Assembly (NCBI GenBank): GCA_963827515.1
Contig: CAWHBF010000022.1
Location: 1 to 64,000 of the forward strand
Origin: JABFSA01 sp963827515
Lineage (GTDB): Bacteria; Acidobacteriota; Vicinamibacteria; Vicinamibacterales; UBA2999
DNA length: 64,000 nt
Reading direction: 5' to 3'
Notes under the pieces: generated by a model
What the model was told of the DNA's origin: nothing
The model's database searches: none
What the model saw: only the letters and a program-made list of their open reading frames with translations
In this document: positions 19,007-27,780 of the stretch, piece after piece
Layout: every line of letters begins with the position of its first letter
Position numbering within the stretch: the first letter of the stretch is position 1
Made by a program: the position numbers and the translations under genes

Positions 19007-19920
19007 CGGTCCGGCGCCGCCGCGATTCGTTCTCGTATCTCCTCGACCACTACCCTGCGCTCAGGTGAGGGCGGAAGCTGCTTGATGTCCGTCGTGTGAA
19101 ATCGAGACCCGGTCCGGGTGGAGTACACGACAAATCGTCGATCGCGGAGAAAGCCGACCAACGTAAGCCCTCCATCGCGCGCCATCTGCACGGCGAGGCT
19201 CGATGGCGCAGATACCGACGCGAGAATCGGCAGGCCCGCGACGAGCGCCTTCTGCACGATCTCGAACCCGCCGCGGCCGCTCACCAGAAGAATCCGTTCG
19301 GACCACGGGAGCCCCCCGTGCAGGAGCGCATCGCCGATGACCTTGTCGACGGCGTTGTGTCGACCGATGTCCTCTCGCACCAGCATCAGCGTCCCGTCGG
19401 AGTCGAACAATCCAGCGGCGTGCAGCCCGCCGGTGCGGCCGAACACGCGTTGTGCCGAGCGGAGCACCGCCGGCAGGCGCGTCAGCACCTCCGGCTCGAC
19501 GCTGAAGCGTGGGTTCGGACGAGGCATCTCGCGTGATCGCAACGCCTCGATCGACGTCCTTCCGCAGATGCCGCACCCGGACGCTGCGAAGAAGTGACGC
19601 TGTAGCGCACCGAAATCGATGCCTGGGTCACGACGAAGCGTCACCTCGACGATGTTGCCCGTCGTCTCTCCGTCCGATCCCTGTCCATACGAGATTCGGG
19701 AAATATCGTCATGTCGATCGACGATACCTTCGCTGTGGAGAAAACCTGCCGCAAGCTCGAAGTCGTCGCCCGGCGTGCGCATCGTCACCGTGACGACCGA
19801 CGCTCCAATTCGGATTTCGAGAGGCTCTTCCCCGGCCAACTCGTCGAGAACGCGAACGCCTTGTCCGTCGTTCCATTCGAGCACGTGCGTCGTCTTGACA
19901 CGTTGAGGGATGTGGCGCAT
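19000..19920 (-). CDS. fdhD: Formate dehydrogenase accessory sulfurtransferase FdhD
   Basis: A 306-residue FdhD protein. The family transfers sulfur from IscS to the bis-MGD molybdenum cofactor of formate dehydrogenases. The catalytic double-cysteine loop is present (ASGCGICGRTSIE, about residue 98), as are the conserved stretches GGLHAAGLFD, VREDIGRHNAVDKVIG and SGRGGFEIVQKA. The ATG at 19920 gives the normal N-terminus; the frame is open upstream to about 20013 without family similarity. No formate dehydrogenase or molybdenum cofactor gene lies in the window. The only partner is the overlapping aldehyde dehydrogenase downstream. Confidence 0.93.
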   Translation of the reverse strand: MRHIPQRVKTTHVLEWNDGQGVRVLDELAGEEPLEIRIGASVVTVTMRTPGDDFELAAGFLHSEGIVDRHDDISRISYGQGSDGETTGNIVEVTLRRDPGIDFGALQRHFFAASGCGICGRTSIEALRSREMPRPNPRFSVEPEVLTRLPAVLRSAQRVFGRTGGLHAAGLFDSDGTLMLVREDIGRHNAVDKVIGDALLHGGLPWSERILLVSGRGGFEIVQKALVAGLPILASVSAPSSLAVQMARDGGLTLVGFLRDRRFVVYSTRTGSRFHTTDIKQLPPSPERRVVVEEIRERIAAAPDRC

Positions 19921-20099
19921 AGGCGGCGGGGTGCTCGTGATTCTACATCGCCTCGAGCGTGTTGGCCGTGCCTGTTCGCGCCCAGGACGCCACACCGTGC
20001 CCTCGGTTTTCAACGCCTACGTGGTGTCACTGCCCGCCGCTCGCACCCGCGCCTCGACGTCCTTCACCATGTGGCATCTCATGTGCTTAAGGCACAGCG

Positions 20100-21092
20100 A
20101 TGATACGTCCGCGCATCGTCATCGTCGCGACCGGCGGCACGATTGCCGGCACTGCCGAGTCCACGACCGCTGCCGGATACCAGTCCGGCGCAGTCGCCGT
20201 CGATGTCCTCATCGCCGCCGTGCCGCAAATGACGAGGTTCGCGGAAGTCCGTGGCGTGCAGGTGTCGTCGGTCGGCAGTCAGGACATGAACGACGAGCTC
20301 TGGGTGATGCTCGCGACCGAAGTCAATCGTCTGCTGGCAGCAGCGGACGTCGACGGGGTCGCCATCACGCACGGCACCGATACGATGGAGGAAACCGCGT
20401 ACTTCCTCAACCTTGTCGTCAAAAGTGACAAGCCGGTGGTCCTCACGGGTTCGATGCGACCATCCACGTCGCTCGGCGCCGATGGCCCGTTGAACATCTA
20501 CAACGCGGTCGGCGTGGCGTCCGATCCGAGGGCGAAAGGGCGTGGCGTGCTGGTGGTCGCCAACGACGATATTCACGATGCGCGTGCGATGACCAAACGC
20601 CACACCACCGACGTCCAGACGTTCGTCTCACCGGAGGTCGGGCTGATCGGCGTCTGCCTGTTCGACGATCGTGAGTTCGTGCGCTCGCCCGTGCGGGCGC
20701 ACACGACGGCGACACCGTTCACGGTCGCCACGGGCCAGGTGCTGCCACGCGTCGATGTGATCTACGCACACGCCGGGATGTCTCCCGACGTGATCGATGC
20801 CGCCGTTGCCAACGGCGCGAAGGGCCTGATCGTCGCCGGCGTCGGCCACGGCAACATGACGACGCCGGCGCTCGACGCCGTCACGCGCGCGATCGGCCAA
20901 GGCGTCGTGGTCGTGCGCTCGACGCGAGTCGGCGACGGCATCGTCCGCCGCAACATCGAGGTCGACGACGACACTGTCGGCACAGTCGCGTCGAAGGAGC
21001 TCAATCCGGCGAAGGCACGCGTCCTGCTGAAGCTCGCACTGACCCAGACGTCGGACCCACGGCAGGTGCAGGAGTTCTTCGACACCTACTGA
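20100..21092 (+). CDS. L-asparaginase
   Basis: A 330-residue bacterial-type asparaginase that hydrolyses L-asparagine to aspartate and ammonia. Both catalytic threonine motifs are visible: IVATGGTIAGT near the N-terminus and ITHGTDTMEETAYFL at about residue 90. The substrate-loop TGSMRPSTSLGADGPLN and the C-terminal VGHGNMTT also match. There is no signal peptide, so it is likely cytoplasmic, although its length and motifs resemble type II enzymes. It is divergent from fdhD (179-bp gap) and converges on the SpoIIAA-like gene, 19 bases away. Confidence 0.93.
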   Translation: MIRPRIVIVATGGTIAGTAESTTAAGYQSGAVAVDVLIAAVPQMTRFAEVRGVQVSSVGSQDMNDELWVMLATEVNRLLAAADVDGVAITHGTDTMEETAYFLNLVVKSDKPVVLTGSMRPSTSLGADGPLNIYNAVGVASDPRAKGRGVLVVANDDIHDARAMTKRHTTDVQTFVSPEVGLIGVCLFDDREFVRSPVRAHTTATPFTVATGQVLPRVDVIYAHAGMSPDVIDAAVANGAKGLIVAGVGHGNMTTPALDAVTRAIGQGVVVVRSTRVGDGIVRRNIEVDDDTVGTVASKELNPAKARVLLKLALTQTSDPRQVQEFFDTY

Positions 21093-21111
21093 GGATCGAA
21101 ACGGCTCGCTC

Positions 21112-21489
21112 TTACGACACTGTTGAGGCGGGTGCCGCGAGCCAGGCGCGCGCGTCTTCGGCCGCATGCGCGGGGAAGAACTCCACCGGCGCCTTCCGCA
21201 AGTCCGCGACGGCAAACATCAGCGTCTCGGCCCGCCATCGTTCGTCGCCGACAAGGGCGATTCGCTCGATCCGATCACCGTGGTTCACGTAGAAGGACAG
21301 GTCGCTCCAGTCGTCCTTCGGCTCCCACCCCTCGAATCCCTGGAGGACGAAGAGCAGCCTCACGGGTCCGAGGCGGTCCATCTCGCCGACCAGCGCGTCC
21401 TGGCACCGATCGAGATCCGCCTTGCGCAGCGTGCCGGACATCTGCAGCCGAAACACGTTGGCGCTTTCGTGGTGCATGGCAATCGGCAT
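21112..21489 (-). CDS. SpoIIAA-like (STAS-fold) small protein
   Basis: A small protein of 125 residues with the pattern of the SpoIIAA-like/DUF3478 family: FRLQMSGTLRKADLDRC, LLFVLQGFEGWEP, FYVNHGDRIERIALVGDERW and a C-terminal VEFFPAHAAEDARAWL. Such proteins adopt a STAS-like alpha/beta fold; no enzymatic activity is established for most of them. I favour the ATG at 21489, preceded by GAGG; GTG 21504 is also open. Element E4 lies directly upstream, so transcription must begin within or beyond that repeat. Confidence 0.75.
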   Translation of the reverse strand: MPIAMHHESANVFRLQMSGTLRKADLDRCQDALVGEMDRLGPVRLLFVLQGFEGWEPKDDWSDLSFYVNHGDRIERIALVGDERWRAETLMFAVADLRKAPVEFFPAHAAEDARAWLAAPASTVS

Positions 21490-21519
21490 GAGAGGATGCC
21501 TCACTCACATCACTCGAGG

Positions 21520-21670
21520 CTAGAGCGGTTTGCGTTTCGCCGTAGAGCGCACGCTTCAGCGTGCGCGTGTCCGCGGAGGCTAACCGCCTCCGCCAAGGCT
21601 ACGGCGGTCCGCCGAAGCTTTACGCGAAGGCGGAAGCCTCCGCTCTACACCGAATCGCAAAGCGCTCTAG
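21520..21670 (-). repeat. Element E4: long (151-bp) reverse copy
   Basis: A reverse-oriented copy with intact CTAG tips at 21520-21523 and 21667-21670. It carries GCACGCTTCAGCGTGC as the first hairpin. A GC-rich insertion of about 50 bp (around CCGCCTCCGCCAAGGCTACG) sits inside the second arm, before GAAGCCTCCGCTCTAC. The same insertion occurs in E5 and E8. It lies between two tandem minus-strand genes. Confidence 0.9.
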
Positions 21671-21680
21671 ACGAGCGAGG

Positions 21681-22223
21681 CTACTTCTTTGCCGTCGGTG
21701 GAAAGTTCTTGAACAGCTTGTCGGAGGCTTTTTCGAGCCTTTTCGCGTTCTTCTCCGGGTTGTCCGAAATTTCGTCCTCGGCGGTGCCGCGGTACACGAG
21801 GTTCTTGGTTTTCGCGTCGAACATGTCGACGACCAGCGTGCCGATCGTGTATTCGCTCACAGTGGTGGAAGCCGTGCCCATGCCACCCATGCCGCCGTAG
21901 CGGTATCCGTAGCCGCCCATGCCGCCGCTGTAGAACGTGTTGACATTGCGCTTGGTCGAGGTGGCACCGTGGAGGACCACGTCAATATCCGCCTGGCCCT
22001 CATTGCCTCTCTTCCAGCCCTTGGCGGCGATGGCCTGATCGAACTCCTCGAGCACCCGGCGCTGCGAGAGGTCGTTGCCCCAGGCCGTACCAATCTTGAT
22101 CGTGTAGGTCTGGACCGGCGCGAAGTTGAACGCCTTGTCGAAGTCGATTTTCACATCCTGTGCGATGGCCAACGCGGGGAGCGCGAGGAGGCAACCGGTG
22201 AGCACTGCGGGAAGTAGTTTCAT
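21681..22223 (-). CDS. DUF4136 domain protein, exported
   Basis: A 180-residue exported protein. The signal peptide is MKLLPAVLTGCLLALPALAI with cleavage near AQDVK. The body matches the DUF4136 pattern: an N-terminal strand with F..Y.TY-type spacing (FNFAPVQTYTIKIGTAW), a helix that reads RRVLEEFDQAIAAKGWKR, ADIDVVLHG, a Gly/Tyr-rich loop (GGMGGYGYRYGGMGGMG), and a GTLVVDMFDAKTKNLVYRG strand followed by a polar helix. Members are lipoproteins or periplasmic proteins of unknown function. The ATG at 22223 is chosen because it starts the signal peptide. The gene is 119 bases downstream of the DUF2950/DUF3300 pair and may share their transcript. Confidence 0.8.
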   Translation of the reverse strand: MKLLPAVLTGCLLALPALAIAQDVKIDFDKAFNFAPVQTYTIKIGTAWGNDLSQRRVLEEFDQAIAAKGWKRGNEGQADIDVVLHGATSTKRNVNTFYSGGMGGYGYRYGGMGGMGTASTTVSEYTIGTLVVDMFDAKTKNLVYRGTAEDEISDNPEKNAKRLEKASDKLFKNFPPTAKK

Positions 22224-22342
22224 GACGTCTCTCCTGAGGGGCCCGACATGGGCAGACTTGTTGAGCGGAACAATCGAGCGGGGCCGGCGACCGACGCCGC
22301 CCGGTCTCATGCGGAAGAAACAGCGCGCGCCAGTCACGTGAA

Positions 22343-23323
22343 TCACGGGACCTGCTTCCAGGATGCGTCCGGATTGTAGACCGTCATCTTTCGAGCGATG
22401 GCGTCAGTTTGAGGGCCCAGATCTCGTTCCCGCACGGTGCCGTCCTGATTGACGATGAACGTCATGACTCCGGTCGCGTCGTACTCAGCTGGCCAGGCGA
22501 CAAGCGCGAATCCTCCAGACATTTCGCCCTTGACGAGATAGCTCCTGGCCCCACCCGAGGCCGCAGCTCCCTGGCCGGTCAGAATCTTGAAATAGTAGCC
22601 ATGCAAAGGCGTCGGCTGCGTGCGATCCCCGCCGAGGGGACTTCCTTCCCCCGCGGCCTGTGCCACCAGATCACCAAGTGGACTCCGCGCCTGGCCGCGC
22701 GCGGCCGGCCAATACAGGCCGTTCTCCTTGCCGGGATCGCTCTGGAACTTCGTCGCGTGTACACCTGCGGGCTTGCCGTCGTGTCCCTGTAGCGCGTAAC
22801 GCTTCTGCGCGGTGACATAGGCGCGGCTGGTCGCGATCGCGTCCAGCTCGTTGCGTCCGATCCGCCGCGCCAGCACTTCTTCCGTCCCGGCGGCTGTGTC
22901 GAATCGCCATCCGTCCGCCCCCTTGACGAGCGGCACCGGGAAGGGCCAGTCCTCGTTGCCGACCACGAGCGTCTTTTGACTGGGCGTCACATCCTCGAGA
23001 TGCCACTGCTCCCTGAATGCGATCGCGAACACCTGGCGGTTCATCCGAGCGGTCGCGGGATCGGATGACGCGATCAGCGCCTGCCCGTCGGGACCGAAGA
23101 TCGCCAGCAGCGCGTCGAGCTGCCCGGTCTTGACCGTGTCGGCGAGCGCCTTGACGGCATCTTCAGGCGTCGCAAACGTGCGCTGCGTCGCGGTCTGTCC
23201 CGCGGCGATCGCCGACGAGGCGAGAAGCGCCAGCAACGCGCACGCGAATACTCGAGCGCTGACGCCGCGGCGCCGGGGTCCGAGATGGGTGTCTGATCGA
23301 TTCATACCGATCGTCCTGGTCAT
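22343..23323 (-). CDS. DUF2950 family exported protein
   Basis: A 326-residue exported protein. The signal sequence core is VFACALLALLASSAIAAGQ. The mature part has the family's landmarks: FATPEDAVKALADTVKTG, FGPDGQALIASSDP, WPFPVPLVKGADGWRFDTAA, GRNELDAI, a Y-rich central helix (AYVTAQKRYALQG) and PLHGYYFKILTGQG. The biochemical function is unknown, but DUF2950 and DUF3300 genes are commonly adjacent, as here. A GTG at 23350 overlaps the DUF3300 stop in the GTGA manner. The ATG at 23323 is preceded by GAAGAGG, and I use that one; either way the two genes are coupled. Confidence 0.82.
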   Translation of the reverse strand: MTRTIGMNRSDTHLGPRRRGVSARVFACALLALLASSAIAAGQTATQRTFATPEDAVKALADTVKTGQLDALLAIFGPDGQALIASSDPATARMNRQVFAIAFREQWHLEDVTPSQKTLVVGNEDWPFPVPLVKGADGWRFDTAAGTEEVLARRIGRNELDAIATSRAYVTAQKRYALQGHDGKPAGVHATKFQSDPGKENGLYWPAARGQARSPLGDLVAQAAGEGSPLGGDRTQPTPLHGYYFKILTGQGAAASGGARSYLVKGEMSGGFALVAWPAEYDATGVMTFIVNQDGTVRERDLGPQTDAIARKMTVYNPDASWKQVP

Positions 23324-23346
23324 GTCTGCCGACCTCTTCCCGGCGC

Positions 23347-24564
23347 TCACCGGCGGCGGCCCCCGCCTCCGCCCCCGCGCGAGCTGCCGCGGCTCTGTTG
23401 TCCACGAGCACTGGACGAGCGTTGCGATCCTCCGCTCGAATATCCGGAAAATGCGTCCGAGCCGCTGTTTCGTTTAGGCGTTGCCTGAGTCGTGCTTCCG
23501 CTGCCGTAGCCGCGGGCTTCGGCACTGCCTGTGCGACCCGTCGTCGCGCTCTGGGTCGTAGCGCCTTGTGCCTGTCTCTGGGTCGCAGCGCCTTGTGCCT
23601 GCGCGCTCCGCTCCGTTCGTTGCGCCTGCGTCTCCGGTCGCGTTTCCTGCCGTGTCTCTTGACGGTCCGTGCGCTGCTCCTGGGCCGTGCCGGCGCGATC
23701 GGTCCTCTGCTCCGATCGGTTCTCCGCGCGATCGCCGCGATCCTCGATAACGTCCTCGCGGTGATCCATCCAATCCTCGCGAGCGTCTTCCCGATGGTCG
23801 TAGTAGTCGTCCCAGGCGTCGTTGTACATGTAGCCGCCGCCGTGCCATCCGTACGGACCGTAGTAGTAGCTGTTGTCCATCGCCGCGCCAATCGCGATCC
23901 CGGCCGTGAACCCGATGAGGCCGGCCGCGATCGCCTCCTCGGCGTCATCGTCGTCTTCCTGGACGACGACCACCGACGGAGCCTGGGTGTACACCACCTC
24001 GGTGTTGTATTGCGGGACGTAGACGATCTGCGGATTGGTGGGCTCGATGACGATCACTTCCTGGCCAGCTGACGTGGTCTTGGTTTGGACCTCCTGCTGC
24101 GGCGAACTCTTGAGAGTGCCAACGTTCTTCGCCTGGAGCCTCAATTTCTGAATGCTGGCAAAGACCGCGCTTCGATCCGTCGTGAACGCTTGCCCCAGCA
24201 CCCTCGTCCAGGCGATCTGGGTCGCCATCTGCGAGACGACTTGAGGGAAGACCACCAACGCCACGAAGCTCGCATCGAACCCGGCCTTGACCGCGGCGTC
24301 CTGAAGGGCCGTGCCTTTCAGTTTCTGGTTGGCCTTCATCCACGTGTCGAGCTCCGCGACTTTCGCGGGGTCGGTCGCGCTCATCAGCATCTGCGCGAGC
24401 AGTTGGTCTGGGTAGAGCGCAATCGGAGCGAGCAATTGATCCATCGTGCTTGTCGGGAACGGTGCGCCCTGGGCGGCCGCCTGGACACCCGCGGTGGCCT
24501 GCTGCTGCGGCGGACCGCACGCCACGAGCACCACGACGGTTGCGGCAATCAAGCGTGAGGTCAT
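23347..24564 (-). CDS. DUF3300 family lipoprotein with low-complexity tail
   Basis: A 405-residue exported protein. A short signal peptide ends in a lipobox-like LVACGPP. The DUF3300 core (about residues 40-215) shows LLAPIALYPDQLLAQMLM, ATDPAKVAELDTWMKAN and NPQIVYVPQYNTEVVY. A Gly-rich hydrophobic patch (AGLIGFTAGIAIGAAMD) then leads into a Tyr-rich loop (YYYGPYGWHGGGYMYND). The last 150 residues are low complexity: Arg/Asp/Glu/Gln repeats, then Ser/Gly/Arg ending in a poly-Gly/Arg tail. It is probably envelope-anchored with an extended, charged C-terminus. It is the first gene of a minus-strand operon with DUF2950 and perhaps DUF4136. Confidence 0.85.
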   Translation of the reverse strand: MTSRLIAATVVVLVACGPPQQQATAGVQAAAQGAPFPTSTMDQLLAPIALYPDQLLAQMLMSATDPAKVAELDTWMKANQKLKGTALQDAAVKAGFDASFVALVVFPQVVSQMATQIAWTRVLGQAFTTDRSAVFASIQKLRLQAKNVGTLKSSPQQEVQTKTTSAGQEVIVIEPTNPQIVYVPQYNTEVVYTQAPSVVVVQEDDDDAEEAIAAGLIGFTAGIAIGAAMDNSYYYGPYGWHGGGYMYNDAWDDYYDHREDAREDWMDHREDVIEDRGDRAENRSEQRTDRAGTAQEQRTDRQETRQETRPETQAQRTERSAQAQGAATQRQAQGATTQSATTGRTGSAEARGYGSGSTTQATPKRNSGSDAFSGYSSGGSQRSSSARGQQSRGSSRGGGGGGRRR

Positions 24565-24897
24565 AGTTCACCCTTCAGTCGCGCCGCAGCCTCGTCGTTC
24601 AGTAACGGCCGCTGGTGGCGCAGGTCACGAAATACGGTGCTCCGCCGATGGAATCGAGTCGGTTTCCGGGGAGATCTGGAGATCCGTCGAATCTTGGGGA
24701 CTGCGGTCGCAGAGATCGTGCCAGCCCCCGCCATCTTGGAGATGCTCTGAAATGCCGGAGGGCTCAACCCGGTACCCTCGAACATCGAATGCCGCAAAGC
24801 CTTGTTCTTCAACAGTTTCAGAGGGCCGGCGATGCCGTCCTCTCATTGGCACTCACGGTGCTCATCGAAGCTCATCCGAGTAGGACAAGAACACCAG
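24565..24897. other. 333-bp divergent intergenic region
   Basis: No supported gene. It separates the DUF3300 operon from a plus-strand lipoprotein gene and should carry both promoters. A minus-strand frame of 83 codons (24812-24561) is open, but it has no recognisable motif and would overlap the DUF3300 start. No copy of the interspersed element or of the low-complexity spacers is present. Confidence 0.35.
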
Positions 24898-25465
24898 ATG
24901 GACGGCCTCACCATAGCGCGTCGGCTCCGATTCAGGTGGATCACGACGCTCGCACTGCTGACGCTGGCGTCCTGCGGCGGACCGGCGGGTGGCGGCCTGA
25001 ATGCCCCGACCGCCGACGGGTGGCACACCTTCGAGGGGAACATGGACTGCCTCGGGCACGCGAACGACCCTCGACCTGGGGTCGAACCATACGGCGTCGA
25101 ACTTCCATCTGAACGGGACGCTGGTGCTCACCGAGGGCACGCTCGCCGTCGGCTTCCGGGCCGAGATCATCGGTCTCGTGGACAGCCAGAGCGGAATGGT
25201 TGGCCGCGCGGTGTGGACCGACGAGCGAGGCGACAAGGTGTTCAGCGAGTTGAAGGGCCAGGTTGGAACCGGCAACCGCATCGCCGGCACGTTCCTCGGC
25301 GGGTCCGGGCGCTACGCCGGGGCCATGGGGGAGTATGAATTCCAGTGGAAGTACGTCCTCACGCCCGAGGACGGCACCATGAGCGGCCGGGCCGTCGGCC
25401 TCAAAGGTCGATTGGGTGCGGGCGCTCCTTCCGGTTCAGTCCCACCGGCTGAAGGCGTCCGCTGA
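24898..25465 (+). pseudogene. Small lipoprotein, broken by one one-base insertion
   Basis: After removal of one surplus A near 25039 this reads as a 188-residue lipoprotein. It has a basic N-terminus, a hydrophobic stretch ending in lipobox LLTLASC, then GWHTFEGTWTASGTRTTL. A beta-rich body follows: FHLNGTLVLTEGTLAVGFRA, GRAVWTDERGDKVFSELKGQ, IAGTFLGGSGRYAGAMGEYE. The G-T-F-x-G-G-S-G-R-Y segment resembles allene-oxide-cyclase-like or lipocalin-like barrels that bind small hydrophobic molecules. Function is unknown. Its stop overlaps the CTG that probably starts the DASS transporter, so the two form an operon. Confidence 0.7.
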
Positions 25466-26886
25466 CCGCTCTCGATGTCCGTCGCCGGCGCCGACGAACG
25501 CTGATCAAGCAGGGCCTGACATTCGCCCTCGCGCTCGGCATCTGGCTGACGCCGACTCCAGCAGGGCTCACCACTGAGGCGTGGCACCTCTTCGCCATCT
25601 TCGCGTCCGCGATTCTCTCCGTCATCCTGAACGCATTCCCCCTCGTGACCGCCGCGATGATGGCGGTCGCGGCCGCGGTGCTCACCCGCGCGGTCACGCC
25701 CGAGAAGGCCTTCGCGGGCTTCGCGAACTCGAGCGTCCTCCTCGTCGTCATCGCCTTCCTGGTCGCCTATGGGGTGGTGAAATGCGGCCTGGGACAGCGC
25801 CTGAGTCTCCTGGTGGTCAGCGTGTTCGGCCGCTCGACACTCGGGCTGGGGTACAGCATCTTCGTCACCGATGCCGTCATCGCCCCGGCGTTCCCGAGCA
25901 ACACGGCGCGCGGCGGCGTGCTGTTTCCAATCGTTCTCGCCCTCGCGCAAAACGCCGGATCGAAGCCCGACGACGAGGCCACGCGGCGGCTGGGCGGCTA
26001 TCTGATGTTCTCCGGGATGGCGAGTCTCGCCGTCTCCTCGGCCCTCTGGCTCACCGCCACGTCGGTCAACCCGATCGGCGTGTCGGTGGCCGCACAATAC
26101 GGTCTCACGATCAACTTCGGTTCGTGGTTCCTCGCCGCGTCGGTGCCGACGCTGACCGCGATCCTGCTGCTTCCTCTCTTTCTGTACTGGCTGTATCCGC
26201 CCGGCGTGGCGGCTTCGCCCGGCGCCCCGGCAGCGGCCCGCGCGGCGCTACGCTCGATGGGGCCCCTGAGCCGCGACGAGTGGATCGTGGCGGTGTCCTT
26301 CGCGCTCATGGTGACGGGCTGGGTCATGGCGACGACCTTCAACCTGAGTCTCACGGCCATCGCCTTCGCCGGCCTTGCGGCGCTCCTCGCGACCGCCGTC
26401 CTCACCGCGGATGACATCGCCCAGCAGGGAAGCACATTGGCCACCTATCTGTGGCTCGCGGTGCTGTTTGCCCTGAGCAACCAGTTGAACGAACTGGGCT
26501 TCATGAGCTACGTCGGAGATCGGCTGACCTCTTTGCTCGGAGGCATCCCGTGGCCGATCGCATACGTGTCGGTGCTCGTGCTCTACGTCTTGATGCACTA
26601 CCTTTTCGTCAGCCAGTCTTCGCAGGTCCTGGCCCTCTTCGGCGTGTTCCTGGATGTTGGCATCCGGACCGGTGTCCCTGCGCCCCTCATGGGGTTCGCG
26701 CTCCTGTTCGCCAGCAGCTACTTCTCGGTGATCACTCCCCAGGGCGGAAGCCAGAACGTGATCTTCGTCGGGGCCGGGTACCTCTCCCAGGGCGAGTTGT
26801 ACCGTCTTGGCGCTCTCACGACCGCTTTCTGCGTCCTGATTTTCTTGGTCGTAGGCACTCCATGGCTGCTGTTCATCACCCGCTGA
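25462..26886 (+). CDS. DASS-family (SLC13-like) anion transporter
   Basis: A polytopic transporter of about 474 residues, the normal family length. It has about 12 helices and the duplicated signature of divalent anion:sodium symporters: FVTDAVIAPAFPSNTARGG in the first half, and a matching STxTPxS/QGGSQN-like ITPQGGSQNVIFVGAGYLSQ in the second half. Substrates in this family are dicarboxylates, citrate, tartrate or sulfate; the specific one is unclear. The first ATG/GTG in frame is the GTG at 25645, but that omits a conserved N-terminal segment (KQGLTFALALGIWLTP, then TTEAWHLFAIFASAIL). The only near start is CTG 25462, in a CTGA overlap with the upstream stop. Confidence 0.85.
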   Translation: MTALDVRRRRRRTLIKQGLTFALALGIWLTPTPAGLTTEAWHLFAIFASAILSVILNAFPLVTAAMMAVAAAVLTRAVTPEKAFAGFANSSVLLVVIAFLVAYGVVKCGLGQRLSLLVVSVFGRSTLGLGYSIFVTDAVIAPAFPSNTARGGVLFPIVLALAQNAGSKPDDEATRRLGGYLMFSGMASLAVSSALWLTATSVNPIGVSVAAQYGLTINFGSWFLAASVPTLTAILLLPLFLYWLYPPGVAASPGAPAAARAALRSMGPLSRDEWIVAVSFALMVTGWVMATTFNLSLTAIAFAGLAALLATAVLTADDIAQQGSTLATYLWLAVLFALSNQLNELGFMSYVGDRLTSLLGGIPWPIAYVSVLVLYVLMHYLFVSQSSQVLALFGVFLDVGIRTGVPAPLMGFALLFASSYFSVITPQGGSQNVIFVGAGYLSQGELYRLGALTTAFCVLIFLVVGTPWLLFITR

Positions 26887-26952
26887 GGCGGCCGCTCGGC
26901 GACGAGCCTGCCTGAGCTGAGCGTTCTACGTTTTCGGGAGACGCAGGCAGGG

Positions 26953-27504
26953 ATGAAACAGATCCTGGTGGGCCTCGTCCTGGGATCGCTCGCGTCGCTC
27001 GGTTGTGGCGCGACTCCTGGGCAGGACGTTCGCTACGAGCCAACGCCGATGCCGGTCGTGCGCGCAATGTTGGAGCTGGCTGATGTCGGCCCGCAGGACC
27101 TCGTCTACGATCTCGGATCCGGAGACGGACGCATCCCGATCACCGCGGCGAAGGAGTTCGGCGCGCGTGGCGTGGGAATCGAGATCGACCCCGCCCTGGT
27201 GACCGAGGCGCAGGCGAAGGCGCGTGAGGCGGGTGTCGAGGACAAAGTGGAGTTCAAGCTCGGCAACATGTATGCGGCCGATGTCACGTCCGCCACCGTC
27301 GTGACCCTCTTCCTGCACCCGGGACCGAACCTCAAGCTGCGGGAGAAGCTGCGCACCGACCTGCTGGCGGGTTCACGGGTCGTCTCCTACGTCTGGGACA
27401 TGGGCGGCTGGACACCGGCGGAGGTTCGCCGGGTCGACGAGCATCGGATTTTCCTCTGGCGGATCCCGTCTCGTGCGAGCGTGACCTCGATGGCGCGCCG
27501 GTGA
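26953..27504 (+). CDS. Exported lipoprotein-type SAM-dependent methyltransferase
   Basis: A 183-residue protein with an apparent signal peptide and lipobox (GSLASLGCGATPG). A complete small class I methyltransferase core follows: VVRAMLELADVGPQDLVYDL, the SAM loop LGSGDGRIPITAAKEFGA, then VGIEIDPALVTEAQAKARE and VVTLFLHPGPNLKLREKL. It resembles a widespread group annotated as class I methyltransferases that often carries such a leader. How a SAM-dependent enzyme would work outside the cytoplasm is unexplained, so the leader may be an uncleaved membrane anchor. The ATG at 26953 has GGGA upstream. It lies 66 bases after the transporter gene and may belong to its operon. Confidence 0.78.
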   Translation: MKQILVGLVLGSLASLGCGATPGQDVRYEPTPMPVVRAMLELADVGPQDLVYDLGSGDGRIPITAAKEFGARGVGIEIDPALVTEAQAKAREAGVEDKVEFKLGNMYAADVTSATVVTLFLHPGPNLKLREKLRTDLLAGSRVVSYVWDMGGWTPAEVRRVDEHRIFLWRIPSRASVTSMARR

Positions 27505-27738
27505 GCATCACGGGCCGGACCCCGGCACGCGTTTCATGTCGATGCGCGTGACTTCGTGGCCCACCGCCTGATAGCAAGTCCGCATCCACGGTGAATCTGG
27601 TCTACCTGCCGAACCTGTAACCGAGAGCTCCATTTTGGTGGCTGAGGCCACGTAAGCCCTGTCGCGAGAGCCCCTCCGCGTCACCGTATCCCATTACAAC
27701 ACAAACAGTTACGAGGTTGGCGAGAGCCAACGACGAAA

Positions 27739-27755
27739 TTGGCGTAAGGCTTGCG
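27739..27755 (+). promoter_or_regulatory. Candidate sigma-54 (-24/-12) promoter
   Basis: TTGGCGTAAGGCTTGCG matches the TGGC-N7-TTGC consensus with exact spacing (TGGC 27740-27743, TTGC 27751-27754). Transcription would begin near 27766, 15 bases before the ATG of the coiled-coil/PEGA gene. No activator-binding site is evident, and the short leader has no clear ribosome-binding site. Confidence 0.4.
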
Positions 27756-27780
27756 GCGGGATTACGTTCCACCAGCCCCC

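Noticed and set aside
24561..24812. An 83-codon minus-strand frame upstream of the DUF3300 gene
   Set aside because: Basic, motif-free and overlapping the start of the real gene; probably a chance frame in the promoter region.
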